A DNA stretch of 64,000 nucleotides from Paeniglutamicibacter kerguelensis. GTDB lineage: Bacteria; Actinomycetota; Actinomycetes; Actinomycetales; Micrococcaceae. A program made the position numbers and the translations under genes. Within the stretch, counting starts at the first letter, position 1; each line of letters begins with the position of its first letter. The stretch is from NCBI RefSeq assembly GCF_017876535.1, contig NZ_JAGIOF010000001.1, forward strand, positions 1,798,001 to 1,862,000, in the 5' to 3' direction. A model generated the notes under the pieces. It did not search any database, was not told where the DNA came from, and worked only from the letters and a program-made list of their open reading frames with translations. Shown piece by piece: positions 1-8,801 of the stretch.

Positions 1-154
1 CCAGGGAACCGGAACCGGCAAGGGTGAAAACCATGTTGCCGTCCGTCGCCTGTCCTTCGAATGGAAGCCCCAGGGAATCTTCGTAAAACTGCCGCGACCT
101 CTCGCCGTCGGTCACGGGAATGATGGTGGTTAGCGGGCTGGATGAGAGGGACAT
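1..154 (-). CDS. VOC/glyoxalase-like protein, N-terminal part (runs off window)
   Basis: The reverse strand from the ATG at 154 reads MSLSSSPLTTIIPVTDGERS and continues with RQFYEDSLGLPFEGQATDGN, the first beta-alpha-beta unit of the vicinal-oxygen-chelate (glyoxalase/bleomycin resistance) fold. The rest of the gene lies before base 1, so function and metal ligands cannot be judged. It is transcribed away from the proline-rich peptide at 284. A second VOC gene lies at 559-966. The family assignment is firm; the substrate is unknown. Confidence 0.75.
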   Translation of the reverse strand, partial: MSLSSSPLTTIIPVTDGERSRQFYEDSLGLPFEGQATDGNMVFTLAGSGSL

Positions 155-283
155 GGGAGGCCGTCCTCGGTGGGGAGTGGAACCCTCCAATTTTACTTCC
201 GGTGCCGCCTGAAGGCGCCTTTCACGGCCACCGAACCCGCCCTAGACTGGGTGCGGAATCCCATGCAGGAAGGAGCAACCATC

Positions 284-472
284 ATGAGTATTCCGCAGCC
301 TCCGGAACGCCCCTACCCGCCAGTGGAACCCAGCAGGGTGCCCCCGGTTCATCCCGATCCCACGCACGAACCACCGACGGAGCCGGATCCCGGGCCCGTT
401 CCTCCGGATCCCACCACTCCCTTCCCGCCGGGCCAACCGGATCCGACCGCGCCCTACCCACCCATCCGGTAG
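284..472 (+). CDS. small proline-rich protein
   Basis: Encodes 62 residues with about one third proline, built from loose PPxxP and PDP units (for example PPTEPDPGPVPPDPTTPFPP). The start at 284 is chosen because AGGAAGGAG lies just upstream; the longer frame from 170 lacks such a site. There is no signal peptide or membrane helix. The chain should be extended and disordered, perhaps polyproline-II. No function can be assigned. It is monocistronic and followed by a hairpin terminator at 497-529. Confidence 0.6.
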   Translation: MSIPQPPERPYPPVEPSRVPPVHPDPTHEPPTEPDPGPVPPDPTTPFPPGQPDPTAPYPPIR

Positions 473-496
473 GCGCAACCGGGAACAGACACGTTT

Positions 497-529
497 GAGG
501 GCACTCCGCGTTGTTTGCGAAGTGCCCTC
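497..529. terminator. bidirectional hairpin terminator
   Basis: Arms GAGGGCACT (497-505) and AGTGCCCTC (521-529) pair perfectly, with a further CGC/GCG pairing inside. It lies between the convergent proline-rich gene and the VOC gene ending at 559. Confidence 0.7.
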
Positions 530-558
530 GGTGGCGGTTGGCAGAAAGCGGCGCGGTC

Positions 559-966
559 CTAGTTCGCGCGCTGGTTCACCCGGATCATGTTGCCCGACGG
601 GTCGCGGAACGCGCAGTCGCGCGGACCCCACGGCTGGTCGATGGGTTCCTGGAGGATCTCTGCCCCGGTCGCACGGACCCGCTCAAAGAGTCCGTCGAGG
701 TCGCTGGTGCTGAAGACCGTCATCGGAAGCACACCCTTGGTGAGCAGTTCCTGGATGGCGTTCCCGTCTGCCTCCGAGCGGCCCGCATGCGGACCCGAAA
801 GCACGATGCCCAACCCTGGTTGCGTATCCGAACCAAGCGTGACCCAGCGGTGTTCGCCAGAGGCCACGTCGTTCTCCACCTTCAGGCCCAAGCCGTCCCG
901 GTAGAACGGAATGGCTTCGTCCACGTCGTTGACGGTGATGTGTGAGTAATTCAATGAAATATCCAT
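559..966 (-). CDS. VOC family (glyoxalase-like) protein
   Basis: A 135-residue protein starting MDISLNYSHITVNDVDEAIP. Two VOC half-modules are visible, ending in the family's typical tail (WGPRDCAFRDPSGNMIRVNQ). The ATG at 966 is preferred over an in-frame TTG at 975. Members bind a divalent metal and act on small electrophiles or antibiotics; the substrate is unknown. An AraC-type regulator gene lies just upstream on the same strand (ends 1082), a pairing common in actinobacteria, so the two may be co-transcribed. Confidence 0.85.
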   Translation of the reverse strand: MDISLNYSHITVNDVDEAIPFYRDGLGLKVENDVASGEHRWVTLGSDTQPGLGIVLSGPHAGRSEADGNAIQELLTKGVLPMTVFSTSDLDGLFERVRATGAEILQEPIDQPWGPRDCAFRDPSGNMIRVNQRAN

Positions 967-1081
967 GCACACCAAGCTATGGCCGGGGTGGCCGGCACGC
1001 TTCTTGAATCCTGCTCGATACGGGCGAGCGCGACCAGCATGAAGGGTCCGCAGCGCTCACCGGGGTCCTGCTGGCTGCGGG

Positions 1082-1495
1082 CTAGTATCTGGGCGTCTTG
1101 GTGTTCTTCGGTCTGGTCACGGATTTGGCGATGCAGGCCGGCATGGCTTCGACCGCGGAGTGCTCCCGGTTCCTGTACCCGCTGGGGCTCTCGCCGGTGA
1201 TCTGGGTGAAACTGCTGCTGAAGGACCCAAGCGAGGTACACCCGACTTCCATGCAAGCGTCGGTGACGCTCATCCCCGAGCGCAACAGGGCCATGGAGCG
1301 CTCGATGCGCCGGGTCATCAGGTAGGCGTAGGGGCTCAGCCCGTATGCGGCCTTGAACTGCCTGGAGAAGTGCGCCGTGGACATCAGTGCCTTGGCTGCC
1401 ATGGTGGGTACGTCAAGGGGTTTGGCGTATTCGCGGTCGATCATGTCCTTGGCCCGGCGCAGGGCGGTGAGCGTTTCAAGCTCGTGCGGCTTCAT
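1082..1495 (-). CDS. AraC-family transcriptional regulator
   Basis: A 137-residue protein made almost only of the AraC/XylS double helix-turn-helix domain (first helices near LDVPTMAAKALMSTAHFSRQ, second near SVTDACMEVGCTSLGSFSSS), with a short polar tail. There is no N-terminal ligand-binding domain, which is typical of the small AraC proteins found beside VOC genes. The start MKPHELETL at 1495 is preferred over the 1531 alternative because homology begins there. It probably controls itself and the VOC gene downstream; this is inferred from context. Confidence 0.85.
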   Translation of the reverse strand: MKPHELETLTALRRAKDMIDREYAKPLDVPTMAAKALMSTAHFSRQFKAAYGLSPYAYLMTRRIERSMALLRSGMSVTDACMEVGCTSLGSFSSSFTQITGESPSGYRNREHSAVEAMPACIAKSVTRPKNTKTPRY

Positions 1496-1570
1496 GACAT
1501 CGAGATTAGCAGTGCATCGGCCGCTGACCACCGGTGTGTTCCGCAGACCCGGAGAAGAACGGACGTGAAA

Positions 1571-1608
1571 AGGGCGGGTCCGGCCGATTCCAGGGCCGGA
1601 CCCGCCCT
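1571..1608. terminator. strong hairpin terminator
   Basis: A 15-bp perfect stem (1571-1585 pairing with 1594-1608) with an 8-base loop. It lies downstream of the minus-strand small gene at 1638 and upstream of the AraC gene, separating the two units. Confidence 0.75.
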
Positions 1609-1637
1609 CCAGTCATGTCGGCGGGCTAGCTACCCGG

Positions 1638-1859
1638 CTATCCGGTCTTGCCGGACAGTGCGACTAGCACACCGGCGACTGCGAAGTATTTGTTGCTCCC
1701 CAGATCGCGGATGGTCTTGATGCCCATGCCGGCGAGGATTTCGTCGTGCTTCTCGGTGAGCCCGGCAAGGGCCGAAGGCGGCGCGGCGAGGACTTCTTCC
1801 AGGGGCGCATTTTCGAGGGCCTTATCGAGGGCCTTGCCCAATTCAACGGAAACAGCCAT
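1638..1859 (-). CDS. small conserved hypothetical protein, HhH-like
   Basis: A 73-residue soluble protein starting MAVSVELGKALDKALENAPL. The centre (LTEKHDEILAGMGIKTIRDL) resembles a helix-hairpin-helix pair, followed by a hydrophobic end (FAVAGVLVALSGKTG). No enzyme motif is visible. A hairpin terminator follows at 1571-1608, so it is a single-gene unit. Function unknown. Confidence 0.65.
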   Translation of the reverse strand: MAVSVELGKALDKALENAPLEEVLAAPPSALAGLTEKHDEILAGMGIKTIRDLGSNKYFAVAGVLVALSGKTG

Positions 1860-2268
1860 GTTAATTTGCTTTCATCGATACGGAACAACATCACACCCGC
1901 CACGGCACCGGCAGAAGCCGGGCCAGCGCGCTAGGACGCCGGGATCGTTTCCCCCATCCTGCCGGTTACCCTATCGCAGTGCCGCCAACAAAGAAATCAC
2001 TTGCCGGAACCCAATTCGCATCGGCGATCGGCACCTGCAAAGCGGACAATACGGCGGGATCCACGGCATCTTTACTGTGGCGTTCCCATGCCACCTCCGG
2101 CCCTCGCCCAGGGCTGGCGGGCACCATTGGCCACAGGGACGGGCAGCCGCCAGGGAACCATGTGATTGCTCGAGGCGTCCCCCGCGGAAGTCCTGAATCC
2201 GGCCTGGATTCGCACCTTGTCCGTTCGCGTTTACATGGCCGAGCAGGCGTTTGGGCGCGCTTGTCGGG
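1860..2268. other. intergenic region, no gene recognised
   Basis: About 410 bases between the small HhH-like gene and the EamA exporter. The open frames here (for example 1979-2272 on plus) lack a ribosome site and any protein-like composition. It presumably holds the promoter of the 1859 gene. Confidence 0.5.
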
Positions 2269-3192
2269 CTAGGAGCCGGTACCGACAGTTACGGGGAGAA
2301 CCTCCGTGTTCCCGTGAGCCGGGCCAGAGGGTTTCCTCTGGCCCGCCCTGGTGGCGCCAATGCCAGCCACGATGACGAGCACGATACCCACGAGGGCGGC
2401 CGGTCGTGGTACCTGATCCAGGAGCAGCAGACCCACCACCAGGGCGATGGCTGGTTCCAGGCACATCAGGGTGCCAAACGCGGCGGTGGTCAGGCGGCGC
2501 AGGGACAGGATCTCCAGGCTGAACGGGATCACCGGCAACAGCAGCGCCAACCCGAACCCGATCAACAGCATGTGCAGGTCGATCCGCCCGATCACCGAGG
2601 GGCCAACCACCAGTGTCGCCGCAATGGCGGCGACCGGCATGGAGATGGCCAGGGCCCCGATGCCCTCCACCGCGTCCCCGGCACGCTGGGTCAGCAGCAC
2701 GTAGGCCGCCCAGCAGGCGGCGCAGCCAAGGGCAAAGAGCACGCCGACCGGATCCGCGGCCCCGTTCCAGGGTTCGGTCAGCCCCAGCACGCCGGCACCG
2801 GCGACCACGGCCCACCATCTGCCGGCACCACGTCCCTGGAACACCGCGACACCGAGCGGTCCGAGGAATTCCAGGGCACTGGCCGTGCCCAGCGGCAACG
2901 TCTGGATGGCCATCATGAACCCCAGCGTCATCCCGGCGGTCGCCAGGCCCAGCAAGGCGCAGATTCCCAGGGCGGCCCGGCTGAAGCGCTGCCTCCAGGG
3001 CCTGGCGATGGCCACGATGATCACTGCAGCCCAGGCCAGGCGCAACCACCCCGCGCCCTCGGGCCCGATCGTCCCGGCCAGCGTGGCCGCTGCCGCGAGT
3101 CCCAGCTGCACGCAGCCCATGGCGGCGAATGCCATCATGGAGCCGATCCCGGCGGCGTTGGCGGTGGGTGCTGGGGTTGTGGAGGGGCTCAT
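2269..3192 (-). CDS. EamA/DMT-family transporter
   Basis: A 307-residue inner-membrane protein with about ten hydrophobic helices arranged as two EamA repeats (for example LGTASALEFLGPLGVAVFQG in the first half and RRLTTAAFGTLMCLEPAIAL in the second, both typical of RhtA-like amino-acid/metabolite exporters). The start at 3192 (MSPSTTPAPTANAAGIG) is chosen because upstream residues in the frame are not protein-like. It is divergent from a LysR regulator at 3278 that probably controls it. The substrate (threonine/homoserine-type or another metabolite) is unknown. Confidence 0.88.
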   Translation of the reverse strand: MSPSTTPAPTANAAGIGSMMAFAAMGCVQLGLAAAATLAGTIGPEGAGWLRLAWAAVIIVAIARPWRQRFSRAALGICALLGLATAGMTLGFMMAIQTLPLGTASALEFLGPLGVAVFQGRGAGRWWAVVAGAGVLGLTEPWNGAADPVGVLFALGCAACWAAYVLLTQRAGDAVEGIGALAISMPVAAIAATLVVGPSVIGRIDLHMLLIGFGLALLLPVIPFSLEILSLRRLTTAAFGTLMCLEPAIALVVGLLLLDQVPRPAALVGIVLVIVAGIGATRAGQRKPSGPAHGNTEVLPVTVGTGS

Positions 3193-3243
3193 GGTTTCCA
3201 AGTAGACGCCACCGGCTTTGTCCATGTCCACGCGAGAATCATC

Positions 3244-3254
3244 AACATATTGTT
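3244..3254. promoter_or_regulatory. candidate LysR operator in divergent promoter
   Basis: AACA-TAT-TGTT is a perfect inverted repeat in an AT-rich patch of the 85-base gap between the EamA and LysR starts, 24 bases before the LysR ATG. It is a plausible autoregulatory site; not proven. Confidence 0.4.
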
Positions 3255-3277
3255 TATCAATCCTGCACAATGGAGGA

Positions 3278-4180
3278 ATGGATACCCGACGCCTGCAATA
3301 TCTCCACGAATTGGCACGCCTGGGCTCCATGCGCGCCGTCGCCGATGTGCTGGGCACCACGACGTCCACCGTCTCACAGCAGATCGCGGCGCTGTCCCGG
3401 GACACCGGAACCGTGCTGCTGGAACCCGTCGGGCGCGGGGTTCGGCTGACCGCGGCCGGGCGCCGGCTGGCCGAACACGCCCGGAGCATCCTGGCCGCGG
3501 TGGATGCCGCCCGGCTGGACCTTGATCCCGACGCCGACCCCTCGGGCACGTTGCGGGTGGGCGGGTTCTCGACCGCGATCCGCAAGACCCTGATGCCGAT
3601 CATCCTGGAGCTGGCAGTCCGCCACCCGGCGGTGAACATCATGGTTCTTGAACACGAGCCCGCCGAGGCCCTGAGCCAGTTGGGACTCGACGACCTCGAT
3701 CTGGCGCTGACCTACGACTACAACCTGGCTCCGGACCCGCCGGGCCCGGGCATCGAGACCTTGGAACTGTGGAGCACCCCGTGGGGACTGGGTGTTCCGA
3801 GCGATGCCGCGGCGCGTATCGCGGCCAACGGCACCGTCCCCGACGCTGCGGAGGTCTTTGGCTGTTTCCGGGACTTGGACTGGATCGGAAATTCCCGCAA
3901 TGGCGCGGATGAGACGGTGCTGCGGCTGATCTCCTCGATGGCGGGATTCCAGCCGGCGATGCGCCACCAGTCCGACAGCCTGGACCTGGTGGAGGACTTG
4001 ATTCTTGCGGGCCTCGGCGTGGGCCTGTTGCCCGCAAACCGACCGCACCGTCCCGGCCTCAGCATCCTGCCGCTGCACAATCCCGATCTGCATTTGCGCG
4101 CCCATGCCCGGATCCGCGCCGGGCGCAGCGCCTGGCCGGCATTGGCCCTGGTGCTCGATCGCATGCGGCAGAACCGCTGA
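3278..4180 (+). CDS. LysR-family transcriptional regulator
   Basis: A 300-residue LysR-type regulator. The N-terminal winged helix-turn-helix (residues 1-60, MDTRRLQYLHELARLGSMRA and then TTTSTVSQQIAALSRD) is followed by a periplasmic-binding-like effector domain. The start at 3278 has TGGAGG directly upstream; the longer frame from 3218 does not. Divergent orientation with the EamA exporter suggests that it senses the exported compound and controls that gene, as in many LysR/exporter pairs. Confidence 0.9.
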   Translation: MDTRRLQYLHELARLGSMRAVADVLGTTTSTVSQQIAALSRDTGTVLLEPVGRGVRLTAAGRRLAEHARSILAAVDAARLDLDPDADPSGTLRVGGFSTAIRKTLMPIILELAVRHPAVNIMVLEHEPAEALSQLGLDDLDLALTYDYNLAPDPPGPGIETLELWSTPWGLGVPSDAAARIAANGTVPDAAEVFGCFRDLDWIGNSRNGADETVLRLISSMAGFQPAMRHQSDSLDLVEDLILAGLGVGLLPANRPHRPGLSILPLHNPDLHLRAHARIRAGRSAWPALALVLDRMRQNR

Positions 4181-4258
4181 GCGGACCGTGGCACGGGTTC
4201 CTGGGCGTGTGTCGGTGCACATACCGGGACCACGCACCGGGAACGAGTGGGACAAGCG

Positions 4259-5014
4259 CTAGAACAAACCGGAATGTGCCTCGGTGAGTTCGGGCCCGTT
4301 GTTGCGCACGTTCCCCACCGCGGAGTCGACCTCGCGCAGTTCCCAGGCGGCTGCCACGTCGTAGGCTCCGGCCCGCACCATCTCCACGAGTTCCGCGGCG
4401 TTCTTGTTTTCCGGGTCAAGCCATTCGGCGAGCGCATCACTGGAGAGGGGAATCGGCAGCCTGTCATGCAACCCGTGCAGTTCCCGCAACACCGGGGATT
4501 CGGAATCCGCGGGCGGTGAGGGACAGGTGAGGATCGAGGTGGAGAGCAACCATTGGTCGGGAGCGCCATCTTCCTTGGACGGGTCCTTCCACCACTCGTA
4601 CAGCCCGGCGAAGAAAATCAATGAGTCGTCTTCCGGGTGCACGTAGAACGGGCGTTTCTTGCCCTTGGGGCTCTCGGCGGCCAACCATTCGTAGTAGCCC
4701 TCCGCAGGCACCGCGCAACGGCGCGCCTTGATCGCAGCGCGGAACGTGGGCTTTTCGATGACAGTCTCGCTGCGTGCGTTGAAGGCCCGCACGCCCACCG
4801 CCGGGTCCTTGGCCCAACCCGGCACGAGCCCCCATTTGGCAACATGCACCTGGCGATGGACCCGCTCGTCGATGAGTCGTTCCAACACGACAGGCACATC
4901 GGTTGTCGGGGCGACGTTCCATGACTGGCGCAATTCAAGGTTCGCATCAGCCTCGGCTTCGGCCTCTGCCACCAGGTCCCCGATGGCCTTGGCCATTACA
5001 TAGCGTCCACACAT
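4259..5014 (-). CDS. SOS response-associated peptidase family protein (YedK/HMCES-like)
   Basis: A 251-residue protein beginning MCGRYVMAK. Cys2, exposed after Met removal, is the catalytic residue that links covalently to abasic sites in single-stranded DNA. Other SRAP landmarks are the NVAPTTDVPV segment, a WGLVPGWAKDPAVG block, NARSETV and CAVPAEGYYEW (conserved Glu). Length fits the family. It protects abasic sites at replication forks. It is a single gene with no partner, and a SOS box was not identified. Confidence 0.93.
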   Translation of the reverse strand: MCGRYVMAKAIGDLVAEAEAEADANLELRQSWNVAPTTDVPVVLERLIDERVHRQVHVAKWGLVPGWAKDPAVGVRAFNARSETVIEKPTFRAAIKARRCAVPAEGYYEWLAAESPKGKKRPFYVHPEDDSLIFFAGLYEWWKDPSKEDGAPDQWLLSTSILTCPSPPADSESPVLRELHGLHDRLPIPLSSDALAEWLDPENKNAAELVEMVRAGAYDVAAAWELREVDSAVGNVRNNGPELTEAHSGLF

Positions 5015-5420
5015 GGTTCAACCTTCTCATGTCCAACGCCGACATACACCCACGATTTTCGGCACCCGTACGTGGCGGTTTGGTGTCGAATGAACGACTC
5101 AAAACGGGCGTTGGCCAGCGAACCGCTTCACCCCTGAAGCACCTTCAACGACCGGGAATTGCGGCTTTGCCGGAACAAAGCGGTTCAGGCGCGGCTTGCC
5201 GTCTGGCCCGATCGGGCCAAGCGACACAACAGTGGACCACTCGTTACATCATGCGGATGGAAATTCAAGGAGCTGCTGCACGGAATAGACCACAAAAGCG
5301 GATTGACCGATCCACCCTCCCCTATTGAGCGCTTGACCTGCGATAGCCTGAATATGTCTATCCCATTAACACATAGAATTTTGTGTTCATTCGGAAAATT
5401 TAATGCTGAGGGGAAAGAGT
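5015..5420. other. intergenic region upstream of the SH3 protein gene
   Basis: About 400 bases, more AT-rich towards 5330-5400 than the surrounding coding DNA. TTGACC at 5333 could be a -35 element but no convincing -10 is paired with it. The open frame running in from 5159 is not protein-like before the frameshift at 5651. Confidence 0.4.
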
Positions 5421-6421
5421 ATGTCGATAAAACTCAAACCGCTGAATATTGCATCCGTATTAGCACTTTCCGTGACGCTTTCGCTTTCATCCATGGGTGT
5501 GGCTGCAGCCGCTCCGCTGCCGAGCGGAATCAGTGCGCCATTCGCGGTTTCTGCAGCCACAAAGAAAATCACCACGTATCGGACCACTGTGAATGTGAAT
5601 CTTCGCAAGGGTGCAGGAACCAAACACCAGAGAATCGCGACCATCAAGAAGGCACCAAGCTCACCAAGACGGGCAAGACCCGCGGCAAATGGTGGCAGGT
5701 CAGGTCCGGCAAACACACCGGATGGCTCAGTTCCAGCCACGTGAAGAGCACGGCCACCACCCTGAAGCCCGCCCCCAAAACCGTGGCCAGCCCCTCGGCA
5801 AAGAGCCCGGCAGCGTCCACCAGCCGTTGGACCACAGGCATCCAGCCGACCTATGACAAACCGTCCTTTGCCTCCAAACGCCAAAAGGCACTGCAAAACG
5901 CCGACAAGGTGAAGCTCATCCAAAAGTCCGGAAAATGGTCGCTGGTTCGCACACCGGACGGCAAGGGCTGGATCCTCAGCTCGAAGTTGGTGACCAACGA
6001 GGCACGGGCCAAGAAGCTCAAGACCGCACCCTCGAAGGTCACCTCGAAAATGACTGCCAATACAAACAACATCATCAAACGGCTCAAGGCCCGCTATGCC
6101 CCATCGATCAGCACCGTTTACGGACCCCGAAGCGGTTCGATCGGACACAGCTCCGGGCTGGCGGCCGATGTCATGATCAAGGGCTATGCCAAGGGTTCGG
6201 AAATCAAGGCCGGGGACCAAATGGCCAGGTATCTCACCGACAACCACGAGGCACTGGGCATCAACTACTTGATCTGGCGTGATCAGATCTGGTTGTCTGA
6301 GGACCAGCAATGGGGGCCCTATTCCAAGGGCGGCTGGGGCAAGCACCTGGAAAAATCCCGCGGCTGGAACCCCACCACCCGGCACATGGATCACATCCAT
6401 GTCGAGACCTTCCGCAAATAA
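5421..6421 (+). pseudogene. secreted SH3-domain protein with C-terminal M15-like/ARB_07466-like domain, frameshifted
   Basis: The start at 5421 (MSIKLKPLNIASVLALSVTL) follows GAGGGGAAAG and gives a signal peptide ending near AAAAPLPSG. A bacterial SH3 domain begins (TTVNVNLRKGAGTKHQRIAT) but the frame breaks at the GG of 5651-5652. Restoring one G gives IKKGTKLTKTGK and the rest reads on in the other frame: WWQVRSGKHTGWLSS, a second SH3 (KVKLIQKSGKWSLVRTPDGK) and a C-terminal domain with GHSSGLAADVMI and HMDHIHVE. The latter suggests a metal-binding hydrolase fold related to M15 peptidases. The product is probably a cell-wall hydrolase. It may be a true pseudogene or a one-base sequence error. 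Confidence 0.75.
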
Positions 6422-6505
6422 GTCAGAAACAAGCCATCGGCGGGGCAGTTTTCCGCCCGTGCTGAACCCGCGAATATCTTGGGGTCGTTCGTGGTTACAT
6501 GAAGT

Positions 6506-6778
6506 ATGACCGAAACAGAAAAACTTGCCCCGTACATCCCCGAAGCCGGATCCGTCACGATGTTCACCACCTCGTGGTGCGGATACTGCCGTAATCTCAA
6601 GCGCCTCATGGATGCCAAGGGCATCGGCTACACCGAGGTCAACATCGAAGATGTTGAAGGCACCGCCGAGCTGGTAGAGGCCTTCAACGGCGGCAACCAG
6701 ACCGTGCCGACGCTGATCTTCGCCGATGGCACCGCCGCAACAAACCCACGCATCGAGGAAGTTCTCGAGCGCGCCTAG
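6506..6778 (+). CDS. mrx1: mycoredoxin (glutaredoxin-like)
   Basis: A 90-residue thioredoxin-fold protein with the CGYC active site (TTSWCGYCRNLKRLMDAKGI) and the cis-proline TVPTLIF motif. These match actinobacterial mycoredoxin-1, which reduces mycothiol mixed disulfides. It sits just upstream of the mycothiol-dependent formaldehyde dehydrogenase, consistent with a thiol-redox group, though a hairpin at 6796-6847 separates them. Length is normal. The symbol follows the family name. Confidence 0.88.
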   Translation: MTETEKLAPYIPEAGSVTMFTTSWCGYCRNLKRLMDAKGIGYTEVNIEDVEGTAELVEAFNGGNQTVPTLIFADGTAATNPRIEEVLERA

Positions 6779-6795
6779 TCATCCTGTGCTTGGAT

Positions 6796-6847
6796 GGAAG
6801 GGTGCCATAAGCCGGTCACGGCGAATGGCATCCTTCCTCGTTAAGTC
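6796..6847. terminator. hairpin terminator after mycoredoxin
   Basis: GGAAGGGTGCCAT (6796-6808) pairs with ATGGCATCCTTCC (6835-6847) with one G-T pair and a 26-base loop. It lies between the mycoredoxin and dehydrogenase genes. Confidence 0.5.
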
Positions 6848-6890
6848 TTAAGGGTGTCGCTTCGGTGCGCCCACCCATGAATGGAGTGTC

Positions 6891-7976
6891 ATGTCCCAGA
6901 AGGTCCAGGCCGTCATCGTCCGTGCCAAGGATGCACCGGTCGAAACCGTCACCATCGTCATTCCCGACCCGGGACCGGGCGAGGCCGTCGTAGACATCCT
7001 CACCTGCGGAGTCTGCCACACCGACCTGCACTACAAGCTCGGCGGCATCGGCAACGACTACCCGTACCTGCTCGGCCACGAAGCCACCGGCGTGGTCTCG
7101 GCCATCGGTGCGGGCGTGGAGAACGTCGCCGTCGGCGACCGCGTCATCCTGAACTGGCGCGCCGTCTGTGGCCAGTGCCGCGCCTGCGCCAAGGGCCAGG
7201 CCCAGTACTGCTTCAACACCGCCAACGCCACCCAGAAGATGACCCTGGAGGACGGCACCGAGCTCTCCCCCGCCCTGGGCATCGGCGCGTTCGCCGAAAA
7301 GACCCTGGTCGCCGCCGGCCAGTGCACCAAGGTCGATCAGGACGTCGACCCGGCCGCCGTTGGCCTGCTCGGCTGCGGCGTGATGGCCGGCATCGGCGCC
7401 GCCATGAACACCGGCGAGGTCAAGCGCGGCGAGTCCGTGGCCGTCATCGGCTGCGGCGGCGTGGGCATCGCGGCGATCGCCGGCGCCCAGCTGGCCGGGG
7501 CGACCACCATCGTCGCCGTGGACATCGACGACGACAAGCTGGCCATGGCCAAGAACATGGGTGCCACCCACACCGTGAACTCCCGCACCCAGGACGCCGT
7601 CGAGGGCATCAAGGCCGTCACCGGCGGCTTCGGCGCCGACGTCGTCATCGAGGCCGTCGGCCGCCCGGAAACCTACAAGCAGGCGTTCTACGCCCGCGAC
7701 CTTGCCGGCCGCGTGGTGCTGGTGGGCGTGCCGACCCCGGAGATGAAGCTGGAACTGCCGTTGCTGGATGTCTTCGGCCACGGCGGATCGCTGAAGTCCT
7801 CCTGGTACGGCGACTGCCTGCCGAGCCGCGACTTCCCGATGCTCGTCGAGCAGTACAAGCTCGGACGCCTGGACCTGGACGCGTTCGTCTCCGAACGCAT
7901 CTCCCTGGGCGACGTCGAAGCCGCATTCACCAAGATGGGCGAGGGCAAGGTCCTGCGCTCGGTGGTGGAACTCTAA
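6891..7976 (+). CDS. S-(hydroxymethyl)mycothiol dehydrogenase
   Basis: A 361-residue zinc-dependent medium-chain dehydrogenase that oxidises the formaldehyde-mycothiol adduct to S-formylmycothiol with NAD. Catalytic zinc ligands appear in [10 protein letters not shown] and LGHEATG, structural zinc cysteines in [15 protein letters not shown], and the NAD site in [15 protein letters not shown]. The overall sequence matches the MscR/AdhE2 group rather than general alcohol dehydrogenases. Its stop overlaps the next start (TAATG), so it is translationally coupled to the metallo-hydrolase that follows. Confidence 0.92.
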   Translation: MSQKVQAVIVRAKDAPVETVTIVIPDPGPGEAVVDILTCGVCHTDLHYKLGGIGNDYPYLLGHEATGVVSAIGAGVENVAVGDRVILNWRAVCGQCRACAKGQAQYCFNTANATQKMTLEDGTELSPALGIGAFAEKTLVAAGQCTKVDQDVDPAAVGLLGCGVMAGIGAAMNTGEVKRGESVAVIGCGGVGIAAIAGAQLAGATTIVAVDIDDDKLAMAKNMGATHTVNSRTQDAVEGIKAVTGGFGADVVIEAVGRPETYKQAFYARDLAGRVVLVGVPTPEMKLELPLLDVFGHGGSLKSSWYGDCLPSRDFPMLVEQYKLGRLDLDAFVSERISLGDVEAAFTKMGEGKVLRSVVEL

Positions 7977-8605
7977 TGCCGGCACAGATCCAGAACATCG
8001 TCACCTCCGGCACGTTCTCGCTGGACGGCGGCACGTGGGACGTGGACAACAACGTGTGGATCATCGGGGACGACTCCGAGGTCTTCGTGATCGACCCGGC
8101 GCACGAGCCGGCCAAGATCCGCGAAGCGGTCGGGGACCGCACCGTCAAGGCGGTGCTGCTCACCCACGGGCACGACGACCACATCCGCTACGCCCGCGAG
8201 TTTGCGGACCTGGTCGACGCACCGGTCCACCTGAACCCGGCCGATGCGATGCTCTGGGAAGCGATCTTCCCGGGCACCGCCGCGGATCACGAGATCTCCG
8301 ACGGGGACACCTTCGAGGTTGCCGGCACCACCCTGGTGGCCCTGCACACCCCCGGGCACTCGCCGGGCTCCACCTGCTTCTACGTCGAATCACTGGGAAC
8401 CCTGTTCTCCGGCGACACACTGTTCAACGGCGGACCGGGAGCCACCGGGCGCAGCTACTCGAGCTTCGAGACGATCATCGACTCGATCCGTGAGCGCCTG
8501 CTGACCCTGCCGGCCGAAACGGTCGTGAACACCGGGCACGGGGATGCCACCAGCATCGGTGCCGAGGCACCGAACCTGGACGAGTGGATCAAGCGCGGCC
8601 ACTAG
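7976..8605 (+). CDS. MBL-fold metallo-hydrolase coupled to mycothiol dehydrogenase
   Basis: A 209-residue metallo-beta-lactamase-fold enzyme. Metal-binding motifs are LLTHGHDDHIRYA, HTPGHSPGSTC, FSGDTLF and a late NTGHGDATS histidine, as in glyoxalase-II-like thioester hydrolases. The start at 7976 overlaps the dehydrogenase stop (TAATG). The known partnership and this coupling suggest that it hydrolyses S-formylmycothiol or a related mycothiol thioester to formate and mycothiol. The exact substrate is inferred. Confidence 0.88.
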   Translation: MPAQIQNIVTSGTFSLDGGTWDVDNNVWIIGDDSEVFVIDPAHEPAKIREAVGDRTVKAVLLTHGHDDHIRYAREFADLVDAPVHLNPADAMLWEAIFPGTAADHEISDGDTFEVAGTTLVALHTPGHSPGSTCFYVESLGTLFSGDTLFNGGPGATGRSYSSFETIIDSIRERLLTLPAETVVNTGHGDATSIGAEAPNLDEWIKRGH

Positions 8606-8801
8606 CAACAAACACCTGACGTGGCGTGGTCGGCGGGGCGAAACCTCGCCGGCCACACCCGCGGCATCCAGCACTGATAAAGCCAAGAAACCCGTCACAC
8701 CATTGGCAGCCACGGGGCGTTGTCGGCGCCGAGTCATCCATCGCCGCCGCGGACGAGCCGGACGCCGGCTTTCCGGTATCCGGCTCGATCGGCGTCTGGC
8801 T

